The translations under genes and the position numbers were made by a program. A stretch of DNA of 64,000 nucleotides from NCBI GenBank assembly GCA_905221605.1, contig CAJNDS010001780.1:387736-451735 (forward strand), in the 5' to 3' direction. Below are positions 16,833 through 24,805 of the stretch, in pieces; within the stretch, counting starts at the first letter, position 1, and every line of letters begins with the position of its first letter. The notes beneath the pieces are model-generated. The model was given only the letters and a program-made list of their open reading frames with translations, was not told where the DNA came from and searched no databases. The stretch comes from Symbiodinium natans. Lineage: Eukaryota > Sar > Dinophyceae > Suessiales > Symbiodiniaceae.

Positions 16833-19202
16833 ATGACACTAACATTGAACAATACAAATACATTAACAGCAGATAATATTGTTGTAAGTGGAACAGATTT
16901 AAGCGACTTATATGCAACAAAAACAGAATTAGGAGACATCAACACCGCGAATTCTTCAAACATAGCAACAAACACAGCAGACATAGCAGTTTTAAACAGC
17001 AAACAACTTCAAAACTTCCATAATATTAGTTCTGTATCACATTTATTGGACACTGAGTATCAAACAAACGCCACCTTAACGAGCACATTTTACAACAAAG
17101 CAGAAATAGACACAACCTTTACCAATTACTATACTCAAACTCAAATAGATACAAATTTATCAACTAATTACCAGACCAACACACAATTAGGGACAAATTA
17201 TTATAATAAAACCGAGGTAGATGGATTAATAGCAGGAGCAGGAGGAGGAGACACTTATACAACAACAGAAGTAGATAATTTACTTGCTTTACGAGTTCCA
17301 GTAAGTGATTTTACCAATAGATTTAGTGCCAATCCTATTATTGATTGTAGCGCCCCTACCGTTATTCATAGCGGATTAACATTAAATAATTCAACTATAA
17401 ATATAAGTCCTGTAGCAGGTTTATTGTTTAGCAATCAAACAGGAGGTGGTGATAAAGTTTTAGCAGAGTTTAAAAACGCTACGAGTTATATAACTTTGCA
17501 AGGAGACAAAATATTTTGTAATAATACATCAGACGATGCCATAAAACAATTAGATTTAAACCCTAACGGAGGAGGTTATAAAATGAGTGGTAAAATAGAA
17601 ACACCAACGGGCGGGTTAGTTGTAGAAAACACAGCAGATGCTAATTTATCATTTACCGTTAGAAACACCGACAATTATATGACTTTTAATAATGATAGTA
17701 TTGATTGTTATAATTCAGTTGGTGATACAGGTAGAATTTTGAATTTAAATGCTAATGCTAATGAATATGTTAAATCACACTCATTATTAGTTGATACAGC
17801 GTCAAATACATTAACAGGAGGTTATACATTAGATGTTGTAGATAGTGCTATTGTTAGACAGAACTTAAAAGTGGAAGGTAATTTAGATTTAACAAATGAT
17901 TTAAATTTTGATGGAGAAAATGCAAATATTTCTAATAATTCAGGACTTACACTTTATAAAAATACAACGGATGCCAGTAATGTTTTAACAGTAAAAAATG
18001 CACAAGGGTATATAAGATTTAATTCTTTTAATATTAATGCATATAATACAAGCAATGACAGTTCTTCATTACTTTTATTGAATACAGCAAACGGTAATGG
18101 CGTTTATTGTTTAAGTTTAGGCATCGGAGCAATTCAAGGTTCAAATAAATTGAATGTATCGGGTGGCAATAGTAATTTTGGTGGAACAGCATCGTTTCAA
18201 AGCACATCAACATTTAATGGTGATATTTATGTCAATAATTCGGGTAGAATATTTCAAAGAGCAGACGTTAATAATTCATTAAATGTAATATCAACAGAAG
18301 AGATTAATTTTTCATTGCAATCAAATAGAACAACTGACCCTACAACAGGAACAATAGCATTACAATTAAATGATACTAACGGAATTACATTAAACAGAGC
18401 AGTCGTTAATAATCTTACTTTTAATAGTATTGGTAATATCGTTGGTGAGGCAGATGTTGTTAGTTGGGGGCGCTTTATGTTTCAAAATAGTAGCGAATTA
18501 AAAGAAGTTTTAGACACTCAATACAAGTTATATATCAGAAATGGAGACACGGCAGGAGAAATGAATTTAATAATGGGTTTAGAAAGTAGCACACCAGAAA
18601 TACAATTAACAGACGGAAAAGTAACTTTATTAGGTAATCTTGAAATAACACACGTTGATGTATCAGGGTCGCAAAGAGTATTAATAAATAATCCCGACAC
18701 AGATGGATTTATTAGATTAAGTAGTAATAATTTATCCAGATTAGATGCCACAAATACAGGCGTTGATGTATATGGTTTTTTCACAACAACTAATAACGCA
18801 GATATTGGAGGAAATTTAACCTGTGTTGCTTTGACTGAAACATCAGACTCTAAATTAAAGGAGAATGTTAAAGAAGTAAATATTAAGGAGTGTTATAAAG
18901 CAGTCAAATATATTAAGCCGAAAACATATAATTTTACTAATGACGAAAGCAAAAAAAGTCATATTGGGTTTATAGCAGACGACTTAAAAGATGCTAAAAT
19001 GCCGAACGAATGGGACAACATCATATATTATAACAATGATGGTATGAAGTTATTAGCATATAATAAAACAGCAGTGGTGTTGTGGGGTTGTGTTCAAGAG
19101 TTAATGAATGAAGTTGAAGATTTAAAGAAGGAGGTTAGAAAGTTAAAAGGCGAAGCCTCGCCAAAAGCAAAGGCGAAACCAAAAGCAAAAAGTAAAGATT
19201 AA
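16833..19202 (+). CDS. Fibre protein with S74-type intramolecular chaperone, copy A
   Basis: 789 residues. The N-terminal part (1-160) has heptad-like repeats of the type YxNKxEIDxxFxxYYTxTxID, typical of trimeric fibre shafts. The middle (about 165-660) is an Asn/Thr/Ser-rich beta structure with repeated blocks such as GLTLYKNTTDASNVLTVKN. At about 669 begins an S74/ICA chaperone domain: SDSKLKENVKEV, then KPKTYNF and SHIGFIADDL. The Ser in SDSKLKE is the expected self-cleavage residue. A short coiled coil (VQELMNEVEDLKKEVRKLK) and an Ala/Lys/Pro tail end the protein. S74 domains guide trimer folding of phage tailspikes and some eukaryotic-virus fibres. It is probably the host-attachment protein of the virion. 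It has a TCTA box, and the frame is intact. Confidence 0.85.
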   Translation: MTLTLNNTNTLTADNIVVSGTDLSDLYATKTELGDINTANSSNIATNTADIAVLNSKQLQNFHNISSVSHLLDTEYQTNATLTSTFYNKAEIDTTFTNYYTQTQIDTNLSTNYQTNTQLGTNYYNKTEVDGLIAGAGGGDTYTTTEVDNLLALRVPVSDFTNRFSANPIIDCSAPTVIHSGLTLNNSTINISPVAGLLFSNQTGGGDKVLAEFKNATSYITLQGDKIFCNNTSDDAIKQLDLNPNGGGYKMSGKIETPTGGLVVENTADANLSFTVRNTDNYMTFNNDSIDCYNSVGDTGRILNLNANANEYVKSHSLLVDTASNTLTGGYTLDVVDSAIVRQNLKVEGNLDLTNDLNFDGENANISNNSGLTLYKNTTDASNVLTVKNAQGYIRFNSFNINAYNTSNDSSSLLLLNTANGNGVYCLSLGIGAIQGSNKLNVSGGNSNFGGTASFQSTSTFNGDIYVNNSGRIFQRADVNNSLNVISTEEINFSLQSNRTTDPTTGTIALQLNDTNGITLNRAVVNNLTFNSIGNIVGEADVVSWGRFMFQNSSELKEVLDTQYKLYIRNGDTAGEMNLIMGLESSTPEIQLTDGKVTLLGNLEITHVDVSGSQRVLINNPDTDGFIRLSSNNLSRLDATNTGVDVYGFFTTTNNADIGGNLTCVALTETSDSKLKENVKEVNIKECYKAVKYIKPKTYNFTNDESKKSHIGFIADDLKDAKMPNEWDNIIYYNNDGMKLLAYNKTAVVLWGCVQELMNEVEDLKKEVRKLKGEASPKAKAKPKAKSKD

Positions 19203-19204
19203 AA

Positions 19205-19208
19205 TCTA
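19205..19208 (+). promoter_or_regulatory. TCTA box of the 69-aa gene
   Basis: TCTA 20 bases before the ATG at 19225, followed by AAATAATAATAATATA. Confidence 0.5.
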
Positions 19209-19224
19209 AAATAATAATAATATA

Positions 19225-19434
19225 ATGCCTAATCTTGATGAAACAATTGAGAAGAAATTAGATGAGCAACTACAAAAAATAAAATCGGAATCAATAATAC
19301 TTAATACTATCCAAGATTTAACCGAAAAGATAGAAAAGTTAGAGGAGGAGATAGAAAAGTTGAAGAGTAAAAACAAATGTAGCAATTCTGGAAAATGTAT
19401 GCCGTGTAATTTGTGTAGCTTTTCGTTATTCTGA
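19225..19434 (+). CDS. Coiled-coil protein with Cys-rich end (69 aa), copy A
   Basis: A leucine/isoleucine heptad coiled coil (about 5-48, IEKLEEEIEKLKSK) is followed by a cysteine-rich end (CSNSGKCMPCNLCSF). It lies 22 bases after the fibre gene with its own TCTA box. It could be a fibre-associated or disulphide-linked virion protein. No family is recognised. Confidence 0.6.
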   Translation: MPNLDETIEKKLDEQLQKIKSESIILNTIQDLTEKIEKLEEEIEKLKSKNKCSNSGKCMPCNLCSFSLF

Positions 19435-19437
19435 TTG

Positions 19438-19465
19438 TTAATATTATTAAAAATAATAATATTAA
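19438..19465. terminator. Hairpin between convergent genes
   Basis: TTAATATTATT pairs with AATAATATTAA around AAAAAT, between the ends of the rightward 69-aa gene and the leftward 87-aa gene. Confidence 0.55.
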
Positions 19466-19725
19466 TCATCTGTTTCATTATGTTCAACGGCATTGTTGTT
19501 CTGTATTCTTTCCTTTAATCCTTCATACTGTGATTGAGTATTTTGATGTTGGCTTTCCTCTTTATATCTTCTATTGGGAAGTGTTTTTATTAGATATTCA
19601 AACGGATAAAAAGGATTGAAGTTAATGACAATTTTTATGTCATCATTTTCTTCAACTCTATCGAGTTTAACACTAGTACAAGAATATAAATATAACATTC
19701 CACCACACATTAATAGTGTATCCAT
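19462..19725 (-). CDS. Small protein with hydrophobic N-terminus (87 aa), copy A
   Basis: Starts MDTLLMCGGMLYLYSC, a short hydrophobic stretch that may be a membrane anchor or signal. A middle FNPFYPFEYLIKTLP and a polar tail follow. It is downstream of the ATPase gene on the same strand. A TCTA box lies 28 bases before the ATG, the longest spacing in the set. Function is unknown. Confidence 0.55.
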   Translation of the reverse strand: MDTLLMCGGMLYLYSCTSVKLDRVEENDDIKIVINFNPFYPFEYLIKTLPNRRYKEESQHQNTQSQYEGLKERIQNNNAVEHNETDD

Positions 19726-19749
19726 TACAATTATATAATGCTGTATATT

Positions 19750-19753
19750 TAGA
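19750..19753 (-). promoter_or_regulatory. Possible TCTA box of the 87-aa gene
   Basis: TCTA on the minus strand 28 bases before the ATG at 19725. The spacing is longer than the usual 14-22, so this is the weakest of the set. Confidence 0.35.
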
Positions 19754-19755
19754 TA

Positions 19756-20547
19756 TTATTCAATTTCCAATTTAGCATCAAACCGCTTATAAAACATATC
19801 ATTTACATCAGGTTTCATTAGGTTTATAAATAAAAATGAGTATGGTTCTTCTGTTGCTATGTTATACACTTCTAATAAAAGTTTCTTTGCTTCGGCAAGG
19901 TGTCTAGGGTCTGCTACGGTTGATTTTTTAATTAAGACAGCGCTTAATTCTTCAACCATCGTTTCAATTTCTTTGTAGTTTCTTAACCTGAAAAAGAATA
20001 ACTGGCGACTATTGACACGAATGATTGGTGACAAGGCGTTACATTTTTGTGTGCTTGTTATGATGTTTATGCTGTTATGACGACCGCGCACATACAACTG
20101 ATTTAATAAAGGTGAGTTTCTTGAAAATGCTTTTGAATCAGCGAAGTCATCAACAATTATTAAGATTGAAAATAGTTTTTTGTGGTCGTTCTTCTTCTGA
20201 TATTCTATGACTTTATGCTGTCTTTTTATTACCGCTTCTAATTCTTCGGGAATATATTCATCAAATAGGCATTTTTCTTTTTCTAAATCAACCTTTAAAT
20301 TATCTTGAATGTATCGTTTTATTGGCAACCAATTACTATCAACTGAAATTGAAGGAGACCACACGTATATTCTTTCAAAGACATCTCTATAAATGTCCAA
20401 TATCATAGATTGTAATAGTATGCCTTTGCCACTTCCAGAAGGGCCAGTTATTATTTGACTAAACGGCAACCTCGGCGCCACTTCGTATTTAGACTGTTTA
20501 AAGTCATATTCTTTAACATTTATTGGTTTGACTATCGGTGTAATCAT
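19756..20547 (-). CDS. A32-like genome-packaging ATPase, copy A
   Basis: 263 residues of the FtsK/HerA superfamily. Walker A is GPSGSGKG (35-42) and Walker B is LIIVDDF (129-135, Asp133/Asp134). The conserved RGRHNSINIITSTQ segment (about 154-167) and an IIRVNSR block with a likely Arg finger (about 175-181) follow. This enzyme pumps viral DNA into capsids and, with MCP and mCP, defines the PLV morphogenesis module. It is leftward in a mostly rightward arm, with a TCTA box 17 bases upstream. It is full length and undamaged. Confidence 0.92.
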   Translation of the reverse strand: MITPIVKPINVKEYDFKQSKYEVAPRLPFSQIITGPSGSGKGILLQSMILDIYRDVFERIYVWSPSISVDSNWLPIKRYIQDNLKVDLEKEKCLFDEYIPEELEAVIKRQHKVIEYQKKNDHKKLFSILIIVDDFADSKAFSRNSPLLNQLYVRGRHNSINIITSTQKCNALSPIIRVNSRQLFFFRLRNYKEIETMVEELSAVLIKKSTVADPRHLAEAKKLLLEVYNIATEEPYSFLFINLMKPDVNDMFYKRFDAKLEIE

Positions 20548-20560
20548 TATTATTAATACA

Positions 20561-20564
20561 TAGA
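20561..20564 (-). promoter_or_regulatory. TCTA box of the ATPase gene
   Basis: TCTA on the minus strand 17 bases before the ATG at 20547, followed by TGTATTAATAATA. Confidence 0.55.
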
Positions 20565-20585
20565 ATAATTTATAATTAATAATAT

Positions 20586-20735
20586 ATGAAAGGTTATAAT
20601 GGTTATTTAGAAGTTATAGATGAGATAGAAAAGATAGAAGAAATAATAACAGTGCCTAAATACCGCAGGTGTTGCCATAATACATTAGAGTTGCTAAAAT
20701 CAATAATATTATGTTTAAAATTAAAATCTAAGTAA
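20586..20735 (+). CDS. Very small protein (49 aa), copy A
   Basis: ATG at 20586 and stop TAA at 20733-20735. The start MKGYNGYLEVIDEIEKIEEI is acidic and helical and the end is basic with CCHN. It diverges from the ATPase gene and ends six bases before the 127-aa gene. It has no TCTA box. Placement in a tight gene gap supports it; the short length weakens it. Confidence 0.4.
   Translation: MKGYNGYLEVIDEIEKIEEIITVPKYRRCCHNTLELLKSIILCLKLKSK
20727..20730 (+). promoter_or_regulatory. TCTA box of the 127-aa gene
   Basis: TCTA 14 bases before the ATG at 20741, lying inside the end of the 49-aa frame. It has the shortest spacing in the set. Confidence 0.45.
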
Positions 20736-20740
20736 TGTGA

Positions 20741-21124
20741 ATGAGCAATAAAGAGGACAAAGGAAATATTAACATTGAAAAAGGAAGTGTTAATTGCAAT
20801 TTTTGCAGGTGTGGTAAAAAAGTCTTTCATAAAGAAACTAAAACAACGACTGATAAAGACGGTAATGTTGTCGTTAATCAAGTAGAAGATAGGAGTTCGT
20901 GGAGAATTGGAAATGGGCGCGGAGCAACACCTGACGGTAATGACGTCTTTAAACAAGACAATCAGTTAGGTAGTGTTGAAATTTGTGACACAGGTTTTGG
21001 AATAGGTCGGAAACCTACACCCGAAGAAAACCAAGAAAGGATATTTAAATTAGAGACAGATGTAGAAAGAATTGATAAAGATGTTGAACAATTAAAACAT
21101 AAGAATTTGAATATTATGGATTAA
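20741..21124 (+). CDS. Unknown protein with Cys cluster and C-terminal coil (127 aa), copy A
   Basis: A cysteine group (CNFCRCGKKVFH, about 19-30) could bind zinc. The middle is polar and Gly/Asp-rich, and the end (about 100-124) is a short coiled coil. It has a TCTA box, hence probably late. No family is recognised. Copy B differs by one silent base (20812 T, 50872 C). Confidence 0.6.
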   Translation: MSNKEDKGNINIEKGSVNCNFCRCGKKVFHKETKTTTDKDGNVVVNQVEDRSSWRIGNGRGATPDGNDVFKQDNQLGSVEICDTGFGIGRKPTPEENQERIFKLETDVERIDKDVEQLKHKNLNIMD

Positions 21125-21410
21125 TATCTAAAAAATAATATCTATATAATATTGACAGTGTATAGTTTTGAAGTCCCAGACATTGATTGAAACAAGAAGA
21201 GAAACCCCCGATTGTGCCCATTGCTCCGAAAATCGTGTGAGACACAGCACCGTGAATGAACGCACGAAAGGGGAGAGTAGTGCGCTACATTTACATAATT
21301 AATACTACATAAGATAGTATTGTTAATTAGTTTGAAAGTTTTCATAATAATTTTATTATGAAAAATTTTATTATAAGAATTTTAATATAAAATTTCCTAT
21401 TTTAAGGTAT
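21125..21410. other. Gene-free block with GC-richer core, possible structured RNA
   Basis: The core 21155-21290 is clearly richer in G and C than its surroundings and has no good frame on either strand. It contains a GTGT-GAG-ACAC hairpin (21235-21245), a CGCAC/GTGCG stem (21261-21265 with 21280-21284) and CCCC/GGGG runs that could pair at distance. A perfect AT palindrome, TTTTCATAATAA/TTATTATGAAAA, follows at 21339-21364. An RNA gene or control region is possible. Confidence 0.35.
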
Positions 21411-21683
21411 ATGATACAAGAGGTTGATTTTGAAGAGGAACATAAACCATCAAAGTTTCAAAAAATCTTGGAAAGGTTGAATACCATTGATGAAAGGTTA
21501 AAGGTAATTGAAGAAAAACAAAAACCTATTGTTAGAACACCTATTGATAAAAATGCTTCGTATGACAACAGGAAAGGAACATATTTAAATAAATTGAATA
21601 ATGCAGAGATACTTTATCCCAAAAAAAGCACACTTGACTATTACGAAATAAAATATGACGAAGGCACTAAAACATATTCATAG
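21411..21683 (+). CDS. Unknown protein with short coiled coil (90 aa), copy A
   Basis: Starts MIQEVDFEEEHKPSKFQKIL, with a helical segment (about 15-38, ERLNTIDERLKVIEEKQK), then a polar end with YYEIKYDEGTKTYS. The upstream sequence has CCTATTTTAAGG in place of TCTA. It precedes GIY-YIG 4 by 47 bases. No family is recognised. Confidence 0.6.
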   Translation: MIQEVDFEEEHKPSKFQKILERLNTIDERLKVIEEKQKPIVRTPIDKNASYDNRKGTYLNKLNNAEILYPKKSTLDYYEIKYDEGTKTYS

Positions 21684-21730
21684 AAAAACATTTAAACAGT
21701 ATTTAACATTAAATAACATTATAAAACATT

Positions 21731-22378
21731 ATGCCTGACGAAACAAACGACAATAAATACAAGAACGGTAAAATTTATTGTATAAGAAACACAATAAATG
21801 ATTTAATCTATATTGGAAGCACCTACCAGAAACTTTCACAACGAATGACAAACCACAGAAACAACAGCAGAGCCTCCAAAAACCAAAATATGAAACTATA
21901 CAAAGCAATGAAAGAATTAGGTAAAGAGAACTTTTATATTCAACTGCTTGAAAATTACCCGTGTGAAAATGTTGAACAATTAAGAAAACGAGAAACAGAA
22001 TTAATGTTAGAATATAAAGCAGATTTAAACAAGAACCGAAACGGAAGAACTAATTATGAACGAAACAAAGAGTATCAACAAACCCACGAAGAAGAATTAA
22101 AACAATATGGAAAAAACTACCGTGAAACACATAAAGAAGAAATAAAGCAAAAGAAGCACGAGGACTATGTAAAACATAGAGAGAAGCGACTACAACAGGT
22201 CAAGGCAAATTATCAAGCAAATAGAGAAGCAAGAGAAGAACGAAGAAAACAACATTATGAAGAGAATAAAGAAACAATTTTAGCAAGAAAGAAGGAAAGA
22301 TATGAAGAGAGAAAAAACGAAATCAATGCAAACCGCCGTGAAAAGAACAGGTTGAAGAGACTGGAAAGCAACCAATAA
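21731..22378 (+). CDS. GIY-YIG endonuclease 4 with Lys/Glu repeat tail, copy A
   Basis: 215 residues. GKIYCIRN (13-20) and IYIGST (26-31) begin a GIY-YIG domain, with LRKRETEL supplying the likely catalytic Glu. The rest (about 110-215) is a charged repeat helix (HEEELKQYGKNYRETHKEEI-like). It resembles GIY-YIG 2 at the opposite side of the element. It is the last unique gene before the right TIR and is followed at once by a perfect hairpin. No TCTA box. Confidence 0.87.
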   Translation: MPDETNDNKYKNGKIYCIRNTINDLIYIGSTYQKLSQRMTNHRNNSRASKNQNMKLYKAMKELGKENFYIQLLENYPCENVEQLRKRETELMLEYKADLNKNRNGRTNYERNKEYQQTHEEELKQYGKNYRETHKEEIKQKKHEDYVKHREKRLQQVKANYQANREAREERRKQHYEENKETILARKKERYEERKNEINANRREKNRLKRLESNQ

Positions 22379-22385
22379 TTCCTTA

Positions 22386-22419
22386 ATATGATTTTATTAA
22401 AAGATTAATAAAATCATAT
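22386..22419. terminator. Perfect 14-bp hairpin after GIY-YIG 4
   Basis: ATATGATTTTATTA pairs exactly with TAATAAAATCATAT around AAAGAT, eight bases after the stop and six bases before the right TIR. It matches the hairpin-after-endonuclease pattern at the left end. Confidence 0.6.
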
Positions 22420-22425
22420 GAAGAG

Positions 22426-23202
22426 GCCACAAGTAGGTTCATAATTTATTCATCGGGGAGTTCTTTGGTAGTTTTGGTATAGGGGTATTCGTTTGAGGTG
22501 GCGAGGTGGTACATAGATGATTTGTGGTAAAGCGTCTGGACTTAAAGACAAGTCAAGAATATATTATGAGATTATGAGTTTTCGCAACTGTCGGTATTGT
22601 CATAAAGAATATCCTATGGAGATGCTTGTTATTGTAAAGCGTGGATGCCCACAATGTCCCGAATGCACACCAGAGGTAAGAATTGCAAGAACAAAGGAAA
22701 AGGATAGAATTAGACGAGAAAACAACCGAGAACGAGAACGTGAAAGATGGAGAACATATTATGCTGAACATCGTGAAGAAATCCGCGCAAGGAAAAACGA
22801 ATACAACAAAACATATAATCAAATTGAACTTACCTGTGATGTATGCGAATGCCAAGTTAGAAAATGTAATTGGTCAAGGCATAGTAAAACGCAAAAGCAT
22901 AATGATAATCTGGAATGTAAGAGGAAAGAAGAAGAAAAGATGAGCAAGATGAATGAAGAGGAATTGGATGAGTATATCAAGATTAAGAAATTGAAGAAGA
23001 TATGGAAGACAGTTAGATTATAAATGATTTAGGTTATTCATTTTATAGATTGACAACCTAATTCATTTTTTGTTCATTGGAAAATTATTTGTGGTAAAAT
23101 GTGTGGTAATGTGGGGTTTGTATCAGGTGGCAAAGTGGTAAATGAAAATGTGCGAAAATGGCCAAATCGGAGCAACGAACCTACTTATGGCTGTTGCTGG
23201 CT
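22426..23202 (-). repeat. Right terminal inverted repeat, copy A
   Basis: Reverse complement of 1897-2673 over 777 bp with few substitutions. It ends GGCTGTTGCTGGCT at the host junction. Confidence 0.92.
22517..23023 (+). CDS. TIR-encoded zinc-finger protein, right, copy A
   Basis: Same protein as the left-end gene (2076-2582), read outward toward the right host flank. The one difference seen is Asn in place of Asp at residue 129, just after the finger. As at the left, ATG 20 codons in is a possible start. Confidence 0.7.
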   Translation: MICGKASGLKDKSRIYYEIMSFRNCRYCHKEYPMEMLVIVKRGCPQCPECTPEVRIARTKEKDRIRRENNRERERERWRTYYAEHREEIRARKNEYNKTYNQIELTCDVCECQVRKCNWSRHSKTQKHNDNLECKRKEEEKMSKMNEEELDEYIKIKKLKKIWKTVRL

Positions 23203-23207
23203 ATAAA
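23203..23207. repeat. Target-site duplication ATAAA, right
   Basis: This is the partner of 1892-1896. It continues into the host CCCT-type repeat (ATAAACCCTC). The same bases follow copy B at 53263-53267, but there the left side reads GTAAC, which does not match. Confidence 0.72.
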
Positions 23208-23332
23208 CCCTCTAAAACCCTGCAAACCCTATAAACCCTAAAAGCCCTATAATCCCCATAAACCCCATAAACCCTATAAGCCCTATAGACCCTGACCCTA
23301 AACCCTATAAACCCAAACTTCTATAAACCCAA

Positions 23333-23398
23333 GGGTTTAGGGTTTAGGGTTTAGGGTTTCGGGTTTAGGGTTTAGGGTTTAGGGTTTAGGGTTTAGGG
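23333..23398 (+). repeat. Interstitial TTTAGGG array
   Basis: About nine TTTAGGG units with one variant (TTTCGGG). This is the plant/dinoflagellate-type telomere motif inside a scaffold. Others lie near 24440-24495, 24592-24653, 25409-25446, 26195-26390, 26676-26733, 26860-26888, 27900-27942 and at the matching places in the second block. Confidence 0.85.
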
Positions 23399-23461
23399 AC
23401 TTGGTTGGAGCCCCGGGCTGACTTTGCTGACGAGGCCCTGGCATTAGTCAGGAGGCCACTT

Positions 23462-23570
23462 CCCTAAGGGTCCATGTACCTAATTAGGGAGTACTTGGGC
23501 CCCAAAGTCCCTATATAGCAGGTACTTAAAGGCCCAAGTACTCCCTATTTGGGTACATGGACCCTTAGGG
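23462..23570. repeat. Hairpin element 1 (MITE-like)
   Basis: The ends CCCTAAGGGTCCATGTACC and GGTACATGGACCCTTAGGG are exact inverted repeats, and the inner GGGAGTACTTGGGCC/GGCCCAAGTACTCCC pairs too, making a nearly full-length hairpin of 109 bp. No coding capacity. Second copy at 53522-53630. Confidence 0.7.
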
Positions 23571-24200
23571 CTTCGCAAGCCCAAAAAATTTGAGAGCCTT
23601 CATCCTTCTGTTCCAAGCATAGCCCTAAACCCGAATCCCTAAACCCTAAACCCTATAAACCTATACCTAAACCCTACAGGGTTTCGAGTCATATGCCTTC
23701 CTTCGCAGATAAGAGTGTCCAGTATGTAGCGTTCCTCCGCGGACAGGTGTTGGGCTCCCTAGGGACACAAGCGACCCTAAACCTAAACCCTAAACCCTAA
23801 ACCCTAAACCCTACTAGGAACCGGAGCAGGCCCTTATTTCCTTTTTCTAAGGTTGGGGTTCCCTTATCATCCCCTTAAAACCAAACATGGAACCCTTTTT
23901 ATTCCTAGGTTACTCCTGGGTCTAGAGTATATTTGCAGGGGCCTCCTCATTATTCTGTAATCTGCACGGGCTAGTCGTAAAACCAGTAGAAGTATGTTAA
24001 ATTTCTAGCCGGCGCGCATTATTTTTTTAGGAAATCTAAAAATTTGGAAGTTGCCCCAGATTCATGTGTTTTTAGCATTAACAGTTCTGGTTATCAATAA
24101 AAAATAGTTCTATACATCTTTAAGAACTTAGCATTTCTTGTTGGACTGGAAATCGCTTCTCATAGAGTTATTTTCCGATATGAACCCTAAACCGCACCAG

Positions 24201-24301
24201 TTGGGATGTTCCCCCTTAGACCAACAGTCCTTAACAGGGATTATCATACCCCCTATTATAATCCTTATTAAGGTCTGTTAGCATAAGGGGGAACATCCCA
24301 A
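24201..24301. repeat. Hairpin element 2, family TTGGGATGTTCCCCCTTA, long member
   Basis: The ends TTGGGATGTTCCCCCTTA and TAAGGGGGAACATCCCAA are perfect inverted repeats; total 101 bp. It shares its ends with the element at 24730-24805, so the two form a small non-autonomous family. Second copy at 54261-54361. Confidence 0.75.
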
Positions 24302-24729
24302 CCCTAAACCTACCATAGGGGTCGGAATAATTACGAATAGTATTCCCTTGGGGCCCCTTTGCAATTGTACTATAATAACCCCCAAAATTCCCTATTCTAA
24401 TTATTCAGGACCCTAAACCAACACCCTGAACCCTGAACCCTAAGCCCTACACCCTAAACCCTAAACCCTAAACCCTAAACCCTAAACCCTAAACCCCGCA
24501 CCAGGCTCTATCCAGCAGCTGCAGGACAGTGAGGCGAAGCCACATTCACCGAAGCAACTCGGCCGTTTTGGAACTGTTTGTTTAAGATCTTTAGGGTTTA
24601 GGGTTTAGGTTTAGGGTTTTGGGTTTAGGGTTTAGGGTTTAGGGTTTAGGGTGTAGGATCAGAAGTCGCTAAGATTCTACCCTAAACTCTAGATCACAAA
24701 CCACGTGTTTACGGTGTTTGGAGAGTAGC

Positions 24730-24805
24730 TTGGGATGTTCCCCCTTATACTAGCAGTCCTTAATGGGGAGTATAAGCTCTATTAGCATAAGGGGGAACAT
24801 CCCAA
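24730..24805. repeat. Hairpin element 2, family TTGGGATGTTCCCCCTTA, short member
   Basis: Same 18-bp ends as 24201-24301 and a shared AGCAGTCCTTAA-like inner part, but only 76 bp long. Second copy at 54790-54865. Confidence 0.75.

Larger units (their letters stand above)
1897..23202. mobile_element. Endogenous polinton-like virus, copy A
   Basis: This 21.3-kb AT-rich intronless element is bounded by 777-bp terminal inverted repeats beginning AGCCAGCAACAGCC. In order it holds a TIR-encoded finger protein, GIY-YIG, integrase, polymerase-helicase, small proteins, minor capsid protein, lipase-like protein, major capsid protein, fibre, packaging ATPase and more GIY-YIG genes. MCP, mCP and A32-like ATPase plus integrase, TIRs and a short target duplication define polintons and polinton-like viruses. 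I saw no maturation protease. Integration is shown by host DNA on both sides. The integrase and capsid genes carry lesions, so this copy may not be autonomous. Confidence 0.93.

Noticed and set aside
23333-23398. True chromosome end
   Set aside because: The TTTAGGG runs are short, face both ways and are embedded in other sequence on both sides.
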